From Acinetobacter sichuanensis (GTDB lineage Bacteria > Pseudomonadota > Gammaproteobacteria > Pseudomonadales > Moraxellaceae): a stretch of 49,977 nucleotides of DNA. Of the stretch, positions 8,173 to 16,585 are shown in pieces. The stretch lies in NCBI RefSeq assembly GCF_003024515.2, contig NZ_PYIX02000034.1, forward strand, positions 1-49,977, given 5' to 3'. A program made the position numbers and the translations under genes. The notes beneath the pieces were generated by a model. The model was not told where the DNA came from, searched no databases, and saw only the letters and a program-made list of their open reading frames with translations. Numbering within the stretch: the stretch's first letter is position 1; the number at the start of each line of letters is the position of its first letter.

Positions 8173-8901
8173 TTAAGGCAGCATTGCTAAATAAGTTGAT
8201 GGATTGCGACGTTGACCATCTTTTACAACTTCATAATGCAAGTGTGGACCTGTACAACGACCTGTACAGCCGACATTGGCAATATGTTCACCTGCTTGTA
8301 CTTGATCGCCTACACGAGCAATTAAACGTGAAGCATGTGCATAACGTGTGATATAGCCATTACCATGGTTGATTTCAACATATTGACCATAACCTGTACC
8401 CCAACCTGACTTGGTTACAATACCCGGACCAGTCGCATAGATTGGTGTTCCACTTGGTGCAGATAAATCTAAACCTGAATGATTTTCAGCACGTCCACCC
8501 ATAGTGCGTCCACCATAGTTTGAACTCACGCGCTTCATATCAGGTAGCGGATGTGCAATTAACCATGAATGTTGAGAATTTGCTGAGTAATTTACTCTAG
8601 ATGAAGATGAAATTGCAGCTGAACCATATTTTTGTGCAATCGTTGCATTGTTGAGTTCAACTGGTTTTTCATTTGATGTACGCAAATGCGGTTGGAATGT
8701 TACGCTTCCTGGAATATCCATATCGTCAGGATGAGTATATGAGCCTTGAGATACGGTGGTATGAGATAGCGTCTTAGAAAGTTGCTCTAAGCGATCTGGA
8801 GCAGATGTATTAGAAGCATCTAATTGGACTAAATCTGCGAATGCAACCGATGCAGCAGAAGCCGCCAAAGAAAATGCCAATAAAATACGTCGCGAATGCA
8901 T
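8173..8901 (-). CDS. M23-family (LytM-type) metallopeptidase, exported
   Basis: A 242-residue protein with an N-terminal signal peptide (MHSRRILLAFSLAASAASVAFA, cleavage near residue 22) and a C-terminal M23 domain (about 115-240). The zinc site is complete: H141-x-x-x-D145 (HSGLD), H189 (YAHAS) and H220-L-H222. An intact site suggests active cleavage of peptidoglycan cross-links in the periplasm rather than the regulatory role of degenerate LytM proteins. The M23/dciA/lpxC/ftsZ order is also known from Pseudomonas, which suggests a link to envelope growth. Its start faces dciA across a 106-base divergent region. Confidence 0.92.
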   Translation of the reverse strand: MHSRRILLAFSLAASAASVAFADLVQLDASNTSAPDRLEQLSKTLSHTTVSQGSYTHPDDMDIPGSVTFQPHLRTSNEKPVELNNATIAQKYGSAAISSSSRVNYSANSQHSWLIAHPLPDMKRVSSNYGGRTMGGRAENHSGLDLSAPSGTPIYATGPGIVTKSGWGTGYGQYVEINHGNGYITRYAHASRLIARVGDQVQAGEHIANVGCTGRCTGPHLHYEVVKDGQRRNPSTYLAMLP

Positions 8902-8951
8902 AAAAACCTCTTTTAACTGTTCTTAATCAAGTTCCTTGAGTGATCTCGTCC

Positions 8952-8981
8952 TTGATATCTACTGAAACGAGGGCTTAAGAT
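8952..8981 (+). promoter_or_regulatory. Candidate sigma-70 promoter for dciA
   Basis: TTGATA (8952-8957), an 18-base spacer, then TAAGAT (8976-8981). This would put the start of transcription about 20 bases before the dciA ATG. The fit to consensus is moderate. Confidence 0.4.
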
Positions 8982-9007
8982 AAGACATAACTATGTAGGA
9001 AAAATGT

Positions 9008-9448
9008 ATGTCTGAACCTAAAAATCTCTTTCATCAAACAAGACAACACGTAAAAACAGGAAACTTATCGTTTCTTAAAAAGCAAGTTGCCGAATGGCAA
9101 AAACTCACTAAGCTAATCCAACCTTTACTACCTCAACCAGAAGTATGGCAGGTTGTCTGTTATGAACATGGTATTTTGACCATCACCGGTGAAAATCAAG
9201 CCATGATTAGTCAACTCGGTTATCTTCAAAAACAATATATTTTTCAATTGTCACAATTAGAAGAATTTCAAAATCTAAAAAAATTGCAAATTAGACTACG
9301 TGAAAACACAGAAAAATCGACAATTCCTCAAAAATCTGTTCAATCCCTCACACCAGAAACACAAGAAATGTTGCAACATGCTGCTAGTTTTGTGAACGAC
9401 GCTAAGCTTAGCCAAGCTTTGTTACGTTTGGCAAGCAATAAAAAGTAA
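9008..9448 (+). CDS. dciA: DciA-like (DUF721) helicase-loader protein
   Basis: A 146-residue protein with a DUF721-like N-terminal domain (about 15-100): a helical start (FLKKQVAEWQKLTKLIQPLLP), then beta strands around VWQVVCYEHGILTITGENQAMISQL and a following helix. A helical C-terminal tail comes after. DciA is the ancestral loader of the DnaB replicative helicase in bacteria that lack DnaC. The position between lpxC and an M23 peptidase gene matches DciA synteny in Pseudomonas, and supports the call more than the modest sequence signature does. AGGA lies seven bases before the ATG. The gene is convergent with lpxC. Confidence 0.78.
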   Translation: MSEPKNLFHQTRQHVKTGNLSFLKKQVAEWQKLTKLIQPLLPQPEVWQVVCYEHGILTITGENQAMISQLGYLQKQYIFQLSQLEEFQNLKKLQIRLRENTEKSTIPQKSVQSLTPETQEMLQHAASFVNDAKLSQALLRLASNKK

Positions 9449-9545
9449 ACAATAAAATAAAATATTGGATATTGTATTTACAAAAAGCCAACCGTGTCAC
9501 ATTATTTTACGTTACTTTATAACATTGCCGCTTAAAAGCAAGGAC

Positions 9546-10448
9546 TTATAAGACTTGTACATATTGTATTGGACAGCTTTTCATGTCATCAAATGTTACA
9601 ATTTCATAACTGCTTGGATCACTTTTAACATTGCGTAAAAGTTGATTATTGAGCGCATGTCCAGATTTATAGCCATCAAATTTCCCAATAATTTGATGAC
9701 CCAGAAGATATAAATCTCCAACTGCATCTAAAATTTTATGACGGACAAACTCATCAGCAAAACGTAAACCTTCTTCGTTTACGACACCCGTATCATCTAA
9801 ACCAACAGCATTTTCCAAACTCGCACCTAGAGCTAAATTATGTGATTTTAGATAGTCTAAATCTTTCATAAAACCAAATGTACGCGCTCCACTGACTTCA
9901 TAAACGAAAGTTTCAGTAGAAAAATCGATGGTTGCTGACTGATATTCTTTAGCAAAAGCAGGATGATCGAAATCAATTTCAAAGTTCAGTTGAAAACCAT
10001 GATGAGGCGAAAAAATAGCTCTTTTATCATCAATTAATGCTTCAACAGGCTTAAGCATACGAATAAATTTTTTAGGTGCATCTTGCTCAACTAAACCGCC
10101 CTGCATAAGCAAGTAAATAAACGGTCCCGCACTCCCATCCATAATTGGGATTTCTGATGCTGATACTTCAATAATGAGGTTATCAATGCCCAAACCAGCA
10201 ATAGCGCTAGTCACATGCTCAATAGTGCCTACTTTGGCATCTTTTTCGACTAAATTTGAACACATGAATGCTTCTTGGATCAGCATTGCATCTGCCTGAA
10301 TATCAACAGGCGGATTTAAATCAATACGACGGAACACAATACCCCCATCAGCTACATGAGGTAAAAAGTTAATCATGACTTTCTGCCCGCTATGTAATCC
10401 GATTCCACTCGCTTTCACGACTCGTTTCAGGGTACGTTGTTTCAACAT
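9546..10448 (-). CDS. lpxC: UDP-3-O-acyl-N-acetylglucosamine deacetylase
   Basis: A 300-residue zinc enzyme that catalyses the committed step of lipid A synthesis in the cytoplasm. Zinc ligands H78 (EHVTSA, with catalytic E77), H237 and D241 (VRHKILDAVGDL) are visible, and general acid H264 sits in KSGHALN. Starting at ATG 10448 (MLKQRTLKRV) gives the normal family length; the frame extends 14 codons upstream without homology. The gene follows ftsZ after a clear terminator at 10512-10541, so it is probably expressed partly from its own promoter. In E. coli LpxC is controlled by proteolysis; this cannot be judged here. Confidence 0.97.
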   Translation of the reverse strand: MLKQRTLKRVVKASGIGLHSGQKVMINFLPHVADGGIVFRRIDLNPPVDIQADAMLIQEAFMCSNLVEKDAKVGTIEHVTSAIAGLGIDNLIIEVSASEIPIMDGSAGPFIYLLMQGGLVEQDAPKKFIRMLKPVEALIDDKRAIFSPHHGFQLNFEIDFDHPAFAKEYQSATIDFSTETFVYEVSGARTFGFMKDLDYLKSHNLALGASLENAVGLDDTGVVNEEGLRFADEFVRHKILDAVGDLYLLGHQIIGKFDGYKSGHALNNQLLRNVKSDPSSYEIVTFDDMKSCPIQYVQVL

Positions 10449-10511
10449 GCTAATTCGGTCTTCATTCTCAAATCCGCTATACGTTAGCACATTTAGCCAT
10501 TGATAAAAAAC

Positions 10512-10541
10512 AAAAAAGGCAGTGAAACTTACTGCCTTTTT
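10512..10541 (-). terminator. Terminator between ftsZ and lpxC
   Basis: Hairpin AAAAAGGCAGT (10513-10523) with ACTGCCTTTTT (10531-10541), a seven-base loop, and T runs on both strands. It sits 33 bases after the ftsZ stop, so readthrough into lpxC is likely limited. Confidence 0.88.
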
Positions 10542-10573
10542 CGATCATGATCAGTCTTTATTTGAATTATCAA

Positions 10574-11755
10574 TTATTTACGTTGTTGATTTTTCAAATA
10601 ATCTTGAATACTCATTGGAGTAGAACGTGGCGATGCACTTGAGTTCGTTGCAGGCGCATCACTGTTTTGACGCTTGCTGATCGCAGGTACATCATCTTCA
10701 TCAACTGGATTTTGACTGGTTTTTTGCACATTTGCAGCAACATTAACAGAAGCACGACGCTTTACTTCTGCTTCATTGGCATTGCGTGTTAAACCTGTTG
10801 CAATCACAGTCACGCGAATTTCATCACGCGCATCTGGATCAAATACTGTACCAAAGAAAACTTCACCTTCATCAAGGTCAACAATCTGATTGACCACATC
10901 TGTGATGATCTCAGTTTCACGTAAAGTCACATCTGCGCCACCTGTGATGTTAATTAACACCCCTTTGGCATTCATGATATTTACGTTATCTAATAATGGA
11001 CTACGAATAGCAAGACGTGCAGCTTCTTCAGCGCGGTCTGGACCACTGCTCTTACCTTCGCCCATCATTGCATAACCACGTGTACTCATCGCAGTTTTTA
11101 AATCGGCAAAGTCAAGGTTAATATGACCAGGACGAACAACGAGATCAAAGATACTACGCACAGCGTTTAGTAATACGTCATCTGCTTTACGGTAAGCATC
11201 TTGCATAGAGATGTCACCATAAACACTTAATAAACGCTGATTTGGAATAATAATCAATGAGTCTACATGTGCTTCAAGCGCTTCAATGCCCTTTTCAGCC
11301 GAACGTTGACGACGACGACCTTCAAAGTTGAATGGTGTTGTGACAACACCAACGGTCAAAATACCCATTTCCTGAGCAATTTCAGCAACAACTGGCGCAG
11401 CACCTGTGCCTGTACCACCGCCCATACCAGCGGTAACAAAGACCATGTCTGCACCTTCAAGGTGTTGACGAATCAATTCACGACTTTCTTCAGCAGCAAT
11501 TTGACCTACATCTGGGTTTGCACCTGCACCCAAACCACGGGTACTTTGTTCACCGAGTTGGATTTTAAATGGCGCATTCATACGATCTAAAGCTTGTTTA
11601 TCTGTATTTGCACAAACAAACTTTACCCCTTTAATGTCAGACTGCACCATGTGTTGTACGGCATTACCACCGCCACCACCAACACCAAACACAGTAAAAC
11701 GGGCTTGACCGTTACTATCGGTTTGTTCATCTTCTAAAAATTCAAATGAGGCCAT
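10574..11755 (-). CDS. ftsZ: Cell division protein FtsZ
   Basis: A 393-residue tubulin-like GTPase that forms the Z ring. The GTP signature GGGTGTG is at 112-118, and the T7 synergy loop N213-x-D215-x-x-D218 (NLDFADLKTAM) is intact. The globular core ends near residue 320. A variable linker follows, rich in N, Q, S and P, then the C-terminal peptide MSIQDYLKNQQRK, which differs from the usual D-x-P-x-F-L/I-R consensus that binds FtsA and ZipA. A 163-base gap from ftsA suggests a separate ftsZ promoter; a TTGACA lies in it on the minus strand (11861-11866). Confidence 0.98.
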   Translation of the reverse strand: MASFEFLEDEQTDSNGQARFTVFGVGGGGGNAVQHMVQSDIKGVKFVCANTDKQALDRMNAPFKIQLGEQSTRGLGAGANPDVGQIAAEESRELIRQHLEGADMVFVTAGMGGGTGTGAAPVVAEIAQEMGILTVGVVTTPFNFEGRRRQRSAEKGIEALEAHVDSLIIIPNQRLLSVYGDISMQDAYRKADDVLLNAVRSIFDLVVRPGHINLDFADLKTAMSTRGYAMMGEGKSSGPDRAEEAARLAIRSPLLDNVNIMNAKGVLINITGGADVTLRETEIITDVVNQIVDLDEGEVFFGTVFDPDARDEIRVTVIATGLTRNANEAEVKRRASVNVAANVQKTSQNPVDEDDVPAISKRQNSDAPATNSSASPRSTPMSIQDYLKNQQRK

Positions 11756-11836
11756 GACCTTTAGATTTCCTACTTAATGTATGGCAGTCACTTAAGCCCG
11801 TATACTGCCTTGATCTTCAATAATAAAATTTGTTTT

Positions 11837-11866
11837 TAGGATGCTGTTCATTGTCAGACTTGTCAA
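11837..11866 (-). promoter_or_regulatory. Weak candidate ftsZ promoter
   Basis: Exact minus-strand -35 box TTGACA (11866 to 11861), but only a poor -10 (CATCCT or ATCCTA) 17-18 bases later. It lies in the 163-base ftsA-ftsZ gap, where many dcw clusters have internal ftsZ promoters. Confidence 0.3.
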
Positions 11867-11918
11867 GTACAGGACGACATGCTTACAACTTTTTAACAAT
11901 ATTCCCAAAAAACCACAC

Positions 11919-13181
11919 CTAAAAAATACCTTTTAATTTGTTATTCAACGCGACCCAGCCATTTGCCACACGTTCCCAAACTGAACGATGACTATTAACT
12001 TCAGGCTCTTCTACAGCATCTTGCATATCACTTTGGCTGAATAACAATAAACCAGATGCAGTTGCATACATTGAACGACGTAAAGCAGATAAATGTTGGT
12101 CATCAGCATAAACATTAACTGTTGGATTACCCAAATGGGCAGAAACACCCAACATTCTACGTGCTAACGTTACCATACCTTCGATTTGACATACATCCCC
12201 AGTCAATACCACGCCATGATATAAGCTTTGCAATGCGCCACGTTGTTCTAATTCATGATGAACTAAACTCAAAATTTCTTCGTAACGTGCAATAATAATT
12301 TCTGCAAGTTCAATACGACTAATCGTTTGTGGTCCATCAATTGCTTCAAACTGAATCATATGTTCAGGTTTAACTTGATGCAAATCTACACAACCATAGA
12401 GTAACTTAATTCGCTCTGCTTCTTCTGTAGTCGTTTGTAATACAGCTGCAATATCTCGCGTCACATTTTCACCACCACGTTGAATGGTATGTGCTAAAAC
12501 GAGATGCCCTTCTATATAAACTGCAATATTGGTGGTACCTGCGCCAATATCAAGTAAACATACACCATATTCTTTTTCGTCTTTGAGCAAACTACCTTCA
12601 GCAGTTGCCAAACACGATACCACCATTTTTTCTACAGAAATATTTGCGCCTTTCATTGCCCGATCTAAGTTTTGCATCGTAGCAATAGGCATCATCATTA
12701 ATTGATAATGCGCAGTCATACTATGCGCGGTTAGATTAATCGGGTTTTGCACCCATTCAGGCGAATCATCTAACTCAAAACCTAAAGGTACTGCTGTAGC
12801 AAGATAATGATCTGCCGTCATATGACTGGCTTTAGCAAGATCTAATGCACGTACAACTTCTGAAGTGGTAATCGTACGTTCTGGGTTTGAAATAGGTGTA
12901 CGTCCAACTGCATAATGACTTTGTAATTCTGTACTTGGAATAGATACCCATGCAGAATGTACACGGCATTCTGCCATGTCTTCCGCTTCTTGTACGGCTT
13001 GTTTAATTGCAGTTATGACTTTTTCTAGGCTGACAATTTTGCCTTTGGTCATACCTTTATTGCGTGCACTAGCCATGCCAATAACCTGAATATTATCAGG
13101 GGCATGCACCTTACCTATTAGAACTGAAACTTTATGTGTCCCAATGTCTATCGCAACAACTGAGGGAACAGCTTCACTCAT
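11919..13181 (-). CDS. ftsA: Cell division protein FtsA
   Basis: A 420-residue actin-like ATPase that ties FtsZ to the membrane. The phosphate-1 motif is near the N-terminus (IDIGTHKVSVLIG, 11-23), and the phosphate-2 motif DIGAGTTNIA is at 211-220. The C-terminus ends in an amphipathic helix (WVALNNKLKGIF) typical of the membrane-targeting sequence. ATG 13181 is chosen; a GTG three bases earlier is also in frame. It lies between ftsQ (63-base gap) and ftsZ on the minus strand, in the usual order. Confidence 0.97.
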   Translation of the reverse strand: MSEAVPSVVAIDIGTHKVSVLIGKVHAPDNIQVIGMASARNKGMTKGKIVSLEKVITAIKQAVQEAEDMAECRVHSAWVSIPSTELQSHYAVGRTPISNPERTITTSEVVRALDLAKASHMTADHYLATAVPLGFELDDSPEWVQNPINLTAHSMTAHYQLMMMPIATMQNLDRAMKGANISVEKMVVSCLATAEGSLLKDEKEYGVCLLDIGAGTTNIAVYIEGHLVLAHTIQRGGENVTRDIAAVLQTTTEEAERIKLLYGCVDLHQVKPEHMIQFEAIDGPQTISRIELAEIIIARYEEILSLVHHELEQRGALQSLYHGVVLTGDVCQIEGMVTLARRMLGVSAHLGNPTVNVYADDQHLSALRRSMYATASGLLLFSQSDMQDAVEEPEVNSHRSVWERVANGWVALNNKLKGIF

Positions 13182-13244
13182 CACTTCGCTACCATTATCT
13201 TCATTGTTTATCTTTGGCTCATCGCCTCTTTATAAAGCCATCTA

Positions 13245-14099
13245 TTATGGCTGCACTACTCTTGCATCTGCAACGCTTGGTTCATCGCTCGTTACAACAA
13301 AGCCACCATTCAAAATTTTCGGCGACCTTGAATCTTTCCATTGAATTGCAAGACCATTTCGATAACGTAAATCAATCGCAGAAATCGTTGACCAAACAGG
13401 TTTTAAATCGGTTTGTGCTAAATGACTTAAACGTTGCAACTTGCTCATCGTCTGATCTTGATCAACAATAATGCGTAAACCCGAATCAAACTGCATAAAC
13501 CATGTCATACGCTCAGTTAAATACAGTTCTTTTAATCGCAAATTCGCAGGATGAAATAATTGATTTATTTCATTATAACGACGCATCATGACTTTAGATT
13601 GGCTGAGTGGACCATGTAAAAGAGGCAAATTGCTATGATTACGCACTTGTACCTCAGTATAAATATCTCCACTGTCACTTAATAATCGCCCCGTTCCCCA
13701 ACGGGCAATCGCATGACGCGGCATCACTCGAACACGAATTCCATTTGGCCATGCACGTGCAACAACCACTCGATCAACCCATGATACTTCAAGGGCTTTA
13801 TCTCGGATTTGCTCTAAGTCTGAAGTAAAGTAATTGTCTTTTACAACAGGTGCTAAGTGCTGCGACAATACTTCATTTTCCAGTGCTGATTGAGTACCTA
13901 CCACTTGCAAGGTTGCAACCTTAGCATCTGTCACAACTTTGTATAAACCAAACAATCCTACACACAATACAAGAAAGGCGATCAGGAGCAACACCCATCC
14001 TCCCGCATTGATGAACTTCTCTTTGCGGGTAGGTGGTTTATCATGTATTGATGTAATGGCTGCGCGTTTACGACGCATTGAAGCAGGAAGTTGAGCCAT
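13245..14099 (-). CDS. ftsQ: Cell division protein FtsQ
   Basis: A 284-residue bitopic divisome protein. It has a basic cytoplasmic N-terminus (MRRKRAAI...PTRKEKF), one transmembrane helix at about 33-55, a POTRA domain directly after it (about 60-130, VATLQVVGTQSALENEVL...), and a C-terminal FtsQ beta domain that contacts FtsB/FtsL. It starts four bases after the ddl stop, so ddl and ftsQ are probably translationally coupled. Confidence 0.95.
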   Translation of the reverse strand: MAQLPASMRRKRAAITSIHDKPPTRKEKFINAGGWVLLLIAFLVLCVGLFGLYKVVTDAKVATLQVVGTQSALENEVLSQHLAPVVKDNYFTSDLEQIRDKALEVSWVDRVVVARAWPNGIRVRVMPRHAIARWGTGRLLSDSGDIYTEVQVRNHSNLPLLHGPLSQSKVMMRRYNEINQLFHPANLRLKELYLTERMTWFMQFDSGLRIIVDQDQTMSKLQRLSHLAQTDLKPVWSTISAIDLRYRNGLAIQWKDSRSPKILNGGFVVTSDEPSVADARVVQP

Positions 14100-14103
14100 A
14101 AAC

Positions 14104-15033
14104 TTAGTGTGCTTGTTCCGTTAAAGTCTGCGCTAAAATCGCTACACACAATTCATCAAAGCTGTAACCCACAGCATTTGCAGCTTTAGGAACAAGAGAA
14201 TGGCTCGTCATACCTGGTACAGTATTCACTTCTAATAACCAAAAATTGCCTTGCTCATCTAGCATGGCATCAATACGTCCCCAACCGCTTGCACCAACTG
14301 CTTGGAACGCACGTAAACAAAGCGCTTGTAGTTGTTTCTCTTCTACATCACTTAAACCACATGGAATACCATATTCCACATCATTACGATTATATTTTGC
14401 TTCATAATCATAAAAAGCTACATCAGCAGGTGGTTGTAAACGAATAACAGGAAGAGGCTGACCATTTAAAAATGAAATTGTATATTCACGCCCTGTAATC
14501 CACTTTTCAGCCATGACAATAGCATCGTGTACAGTGGCTTTATCAATAGCATCGGCAAGGTCTTCAATTTTTTCAACCTTACTCATGCCCACACTAGAAC
14601 CTTCATGTACAGGCTTGATGATTAGAGGTAAACCCAGATTTGCAACAATTTCTTCTAAGTCAGAATCTTTTGAAATAATACGATAAGGTGCGGTTGGTAA
14701 GTCAGAACCTTGCCAAATTTGCTTGGTTTTAACTTTGTCCATACCAATGGCTGAACCTTGTACACCAGTTCCTGTATAAGGGATGTTTAACCACTCCAAA
14801 ACACCTTGAATTTGACCATCTTCACCACCACGACCATGCAACACAATAAATGCACGATCATAATTTACAAGTTCTGTCACGCTACGCTCTTGCGGATCAA
14901 AAGCTTCTGCATTAACACCTGAACGTAATAATGCTTCTAATACAGCTTTACCACTATCTAATGACACCTCACGCTCAGCGGATTTTCCACCAAGCAATAC
15001 CGCTACTTTGCCGAATTTAGAAGCATTTGACAC
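14104..15033 (-). CDS. ddl: D-alanine--D-alanine ligase
   Basis: A 309-residue ATP-grasp ligase that makes D-Ala-D-Ala for the peptidoglycan stem. Recognisable parts are VAVLLGGKSAEREVSLDSG near the N-terminus, the HGRGGEDGQIQG loop, the ATP-grasp segment LPLIIKPVHEGSSVGMSKV, and the metal site WLLEVNTVPGMTSHSLVP near the end. The length is that of DdlB. It uses a GTG start at 15033, with AAGGA seven bases upstream. The gene sits in the dcw cluster between murC and ftsQ; no murB lies between murC and ddl. Confidence 0.97.
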   Translation of the reverse strand: MSNASKFGKVAVLLGGKSAEREVSLDSGKAVLEALLRSGVNAEAFDPQERSVTELVNYDRAFIVLHGRGGEDGQIQGVLEWLNIPYTGTGVQGSAIGMDKVKTKQIWQGSDLPTAPYRIISKDSDLEEIVANLGLPLIIKPVHEGSSVGMSKVEKIEDLADAIDKATVHDAIVMAEKWITGREYTISFLNGQPLPVIRLQPPADVAFYDYEAKYNRNDVEYGIPCGLSDVEEKQLQALCLRAFQAVGASGWGRIDAMLDEQGNFWLLEVNTVPGMTSHSLVPKAANAVGYSFDELCVAILAQTLTEQAH

Positions 15034-15080
15034 GTTTAAATCCTTAAACTTATAAGTTAATCAATAAAATAAATACTGAG

Positions 15081-15108
15081 CTTCATCTATACAACAGTAC
15101 AGATGAAG
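15081..15108 (-). promoter_or_regulatory. Hairpin in the murC-ddl gap
   Basis: CTTCATCT (15081-15088) pairs with AGATGAAG (15101-15108). In the minus-strand RNA the stem extends to 12 bp through one G-U pair, with a UGUU loop. It is followed by a T-rich but interrupted stretch, so it could be a weak terminator, attenuator or processing site inside the murG-murC-ddl-ftsQA transcript. Confidence 0.45.
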
Positions 15109-15123
15109 TACCTTACTCAGTCA

Positions 15124-16572
15124 TTATTTTAAATAAAGTTGGTTTTGAGCCAATTCTACCGAAATTGCACCCACGTTACCCGCACCTTGTGTTAATAACA
15201 AGTCATTTGCTTGTAACACTTTTTGTATCGCGTTTTGTAAATTACCTTCAACAGGATCAATTAAAATAGGTTCAACTTCACCACGCAAACGAATACTACG
15301 TGCTAAAGCACGACTGTCTGCACCCACGATTGGTTTTTCTCCCGCAGGATATACTTCTAAAAGAAGTAGTTGATCGACCTGAGACAGCACATCAACAAAG
15401 TCATCAAAACAATCACGTGTACGACTGAAACGATGAGGTTGGAACATCATCACCAAGCGACGCTCTGGATGACTCGCACGTGCCGCTTTAATTGTCGCTT
15501 CAACTTCTTTAGGATGATGACCGTAGTCATCAACAAGTTTTACATTACCTTCACCAAGTTCAAATTCACCTTGCACTTGGAAACGACGACCAACACCACT
15601 AAAGCTTTCTAAAGCACGTGCAATAGCAGCATCTGAAACACCTTCATCGGTTGCAATACCAATCGCAGCCAAAGCATTTAAGATATTGTGCAAGCCCGGC
15701 AAGTTAATGGTTAAACGCAAAGGTTCACGATCTTTACGTAAAACGGTAAAGCTTGATTGCATGCCGATTTGTTCAACATCAATTGCACGAATATCATTGT
15801 CTTCATTAAAACCATAAGTTAAAACAGGACGACCGATACGCGGCATAATTTCACGAATATTGGCATCGTCACCGCAGACAACAGCTAAACCATAAAATGG
15901 CATTTTTTGTAAAAACTTAACGAAGGTATCTTTTAATACATCAAAGCTACCACCGTAGGTATCCATATGATCTGCATCAATATTCGTTACAATCGCAGCC
16001 ATTGGTTCTAAGTGTAAAAATGATGCATCTGATTCATCTGCTTCAGCAACGATATAACGACTTGCTCCAAGCGCTGCATTTACACCTGTACGATTTAATA
16101 ATCCACCAATCACATACGTTGGATCCATATTTTCTTCAGCAAGCATGCAAGTGACTAAGCTGGTTGTTGTCGTTTTACCATGCGTACCTGCAACTGCGAT
16201 GCCATGACGGTAACGCATCAGCTCACCCAACATTTCAGCACGACGAACGACAGGAATGCGGTTTTCTATTGCTTCTTTAACTTCAAGATTTTCAGGGTCA
16301 ATGGCAGTTGAAACCACCAATACATTTGCACCTTGAATATTTTTAGCTGTATGCCCGATATAAACCTTAATGCCATTTTCTTCAAGCTGTGCTGTTGTTT
16401 TAGATGCCTTAATATCAGAACCTGAAACTTTATAACCTTGGTTTTTCAACACTTCGGCAATACCACACATGCCTGCACCACCGATACCCACAAAATGGAT
16501 ATGTTTAATACGGCGCATTTCAGGGATTTTAATGAGGCTTTTTGCTTTATCAGCTGGGCTTGTTGGAGACAT
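15124..16572 (-). CDS. murC: UDP-N-acetylmuramate--L-alanine ligase
   Basis: A 482-residue Mur ligase that adds L-Ala to UDP-MurNAc. From ATG 16572, the Rossmann-like start HIHFVGIGGAGMCGIAEVL is at about 25-43, and the ATP P-loop GTHGKTTT is at 129-136. The family motifs EADESDASFLHL and DDYGHHPKEV follow, and a C-terminal domain closes the protein. A TTG two codons upstream is possible. The gene starts 13 bases after the murG stop, so the two are cotranscribed. Confidence 0.97.
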   Translation of the reverse strand: MSPTSPADKAKSLIKIPEMRRIKHIHFVGIGGAGMCGIAEVLKNQGYKVSGSDIKASKTTAQLEENGIKVYIGHTAKNIQGANVLVVSTAIDPENLEVKEAIENRIPVVRRAEMLGELMRYRHGIAVAGTHGKTTTTSLVTCMLAEENMDPTYVIGGLLNRTGVNAALGASRYIVAEADESDASFLHLEPMAAIVTNIDADHMDTYGGSFDVLKDTFVKFLQKMPFYGLAVVCGDDANIREIMPRIGRPVLTYGFNEDNDIRAIDVEQIGMQSSFTVLRKDREPLRLTINLPGLHNILNALAAIGIATDEGVSDAAIARALESFSGVGRRFQVQGEFELGEGNVKLVDDYGHHPKEVEATIKAARASHPERRLVMMFQPHRFSRTRDCFDDFVDVLSQVDQLLLLEVYPAGEKPIVGADSRALARSIRLRGEVEPILIDPVEGNLQNAIQKVLQANDLLLTQGAGNVGAISVELAQNQLYLK

Positions 16573-16585
16573 AATCAACTCTAAC

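Noticed and set aside
11267..11590. 107-codon frame opposite ftsZ
   Set aside because: Threonine- and asparagine-rich antisense reading of a highly conserved gene.
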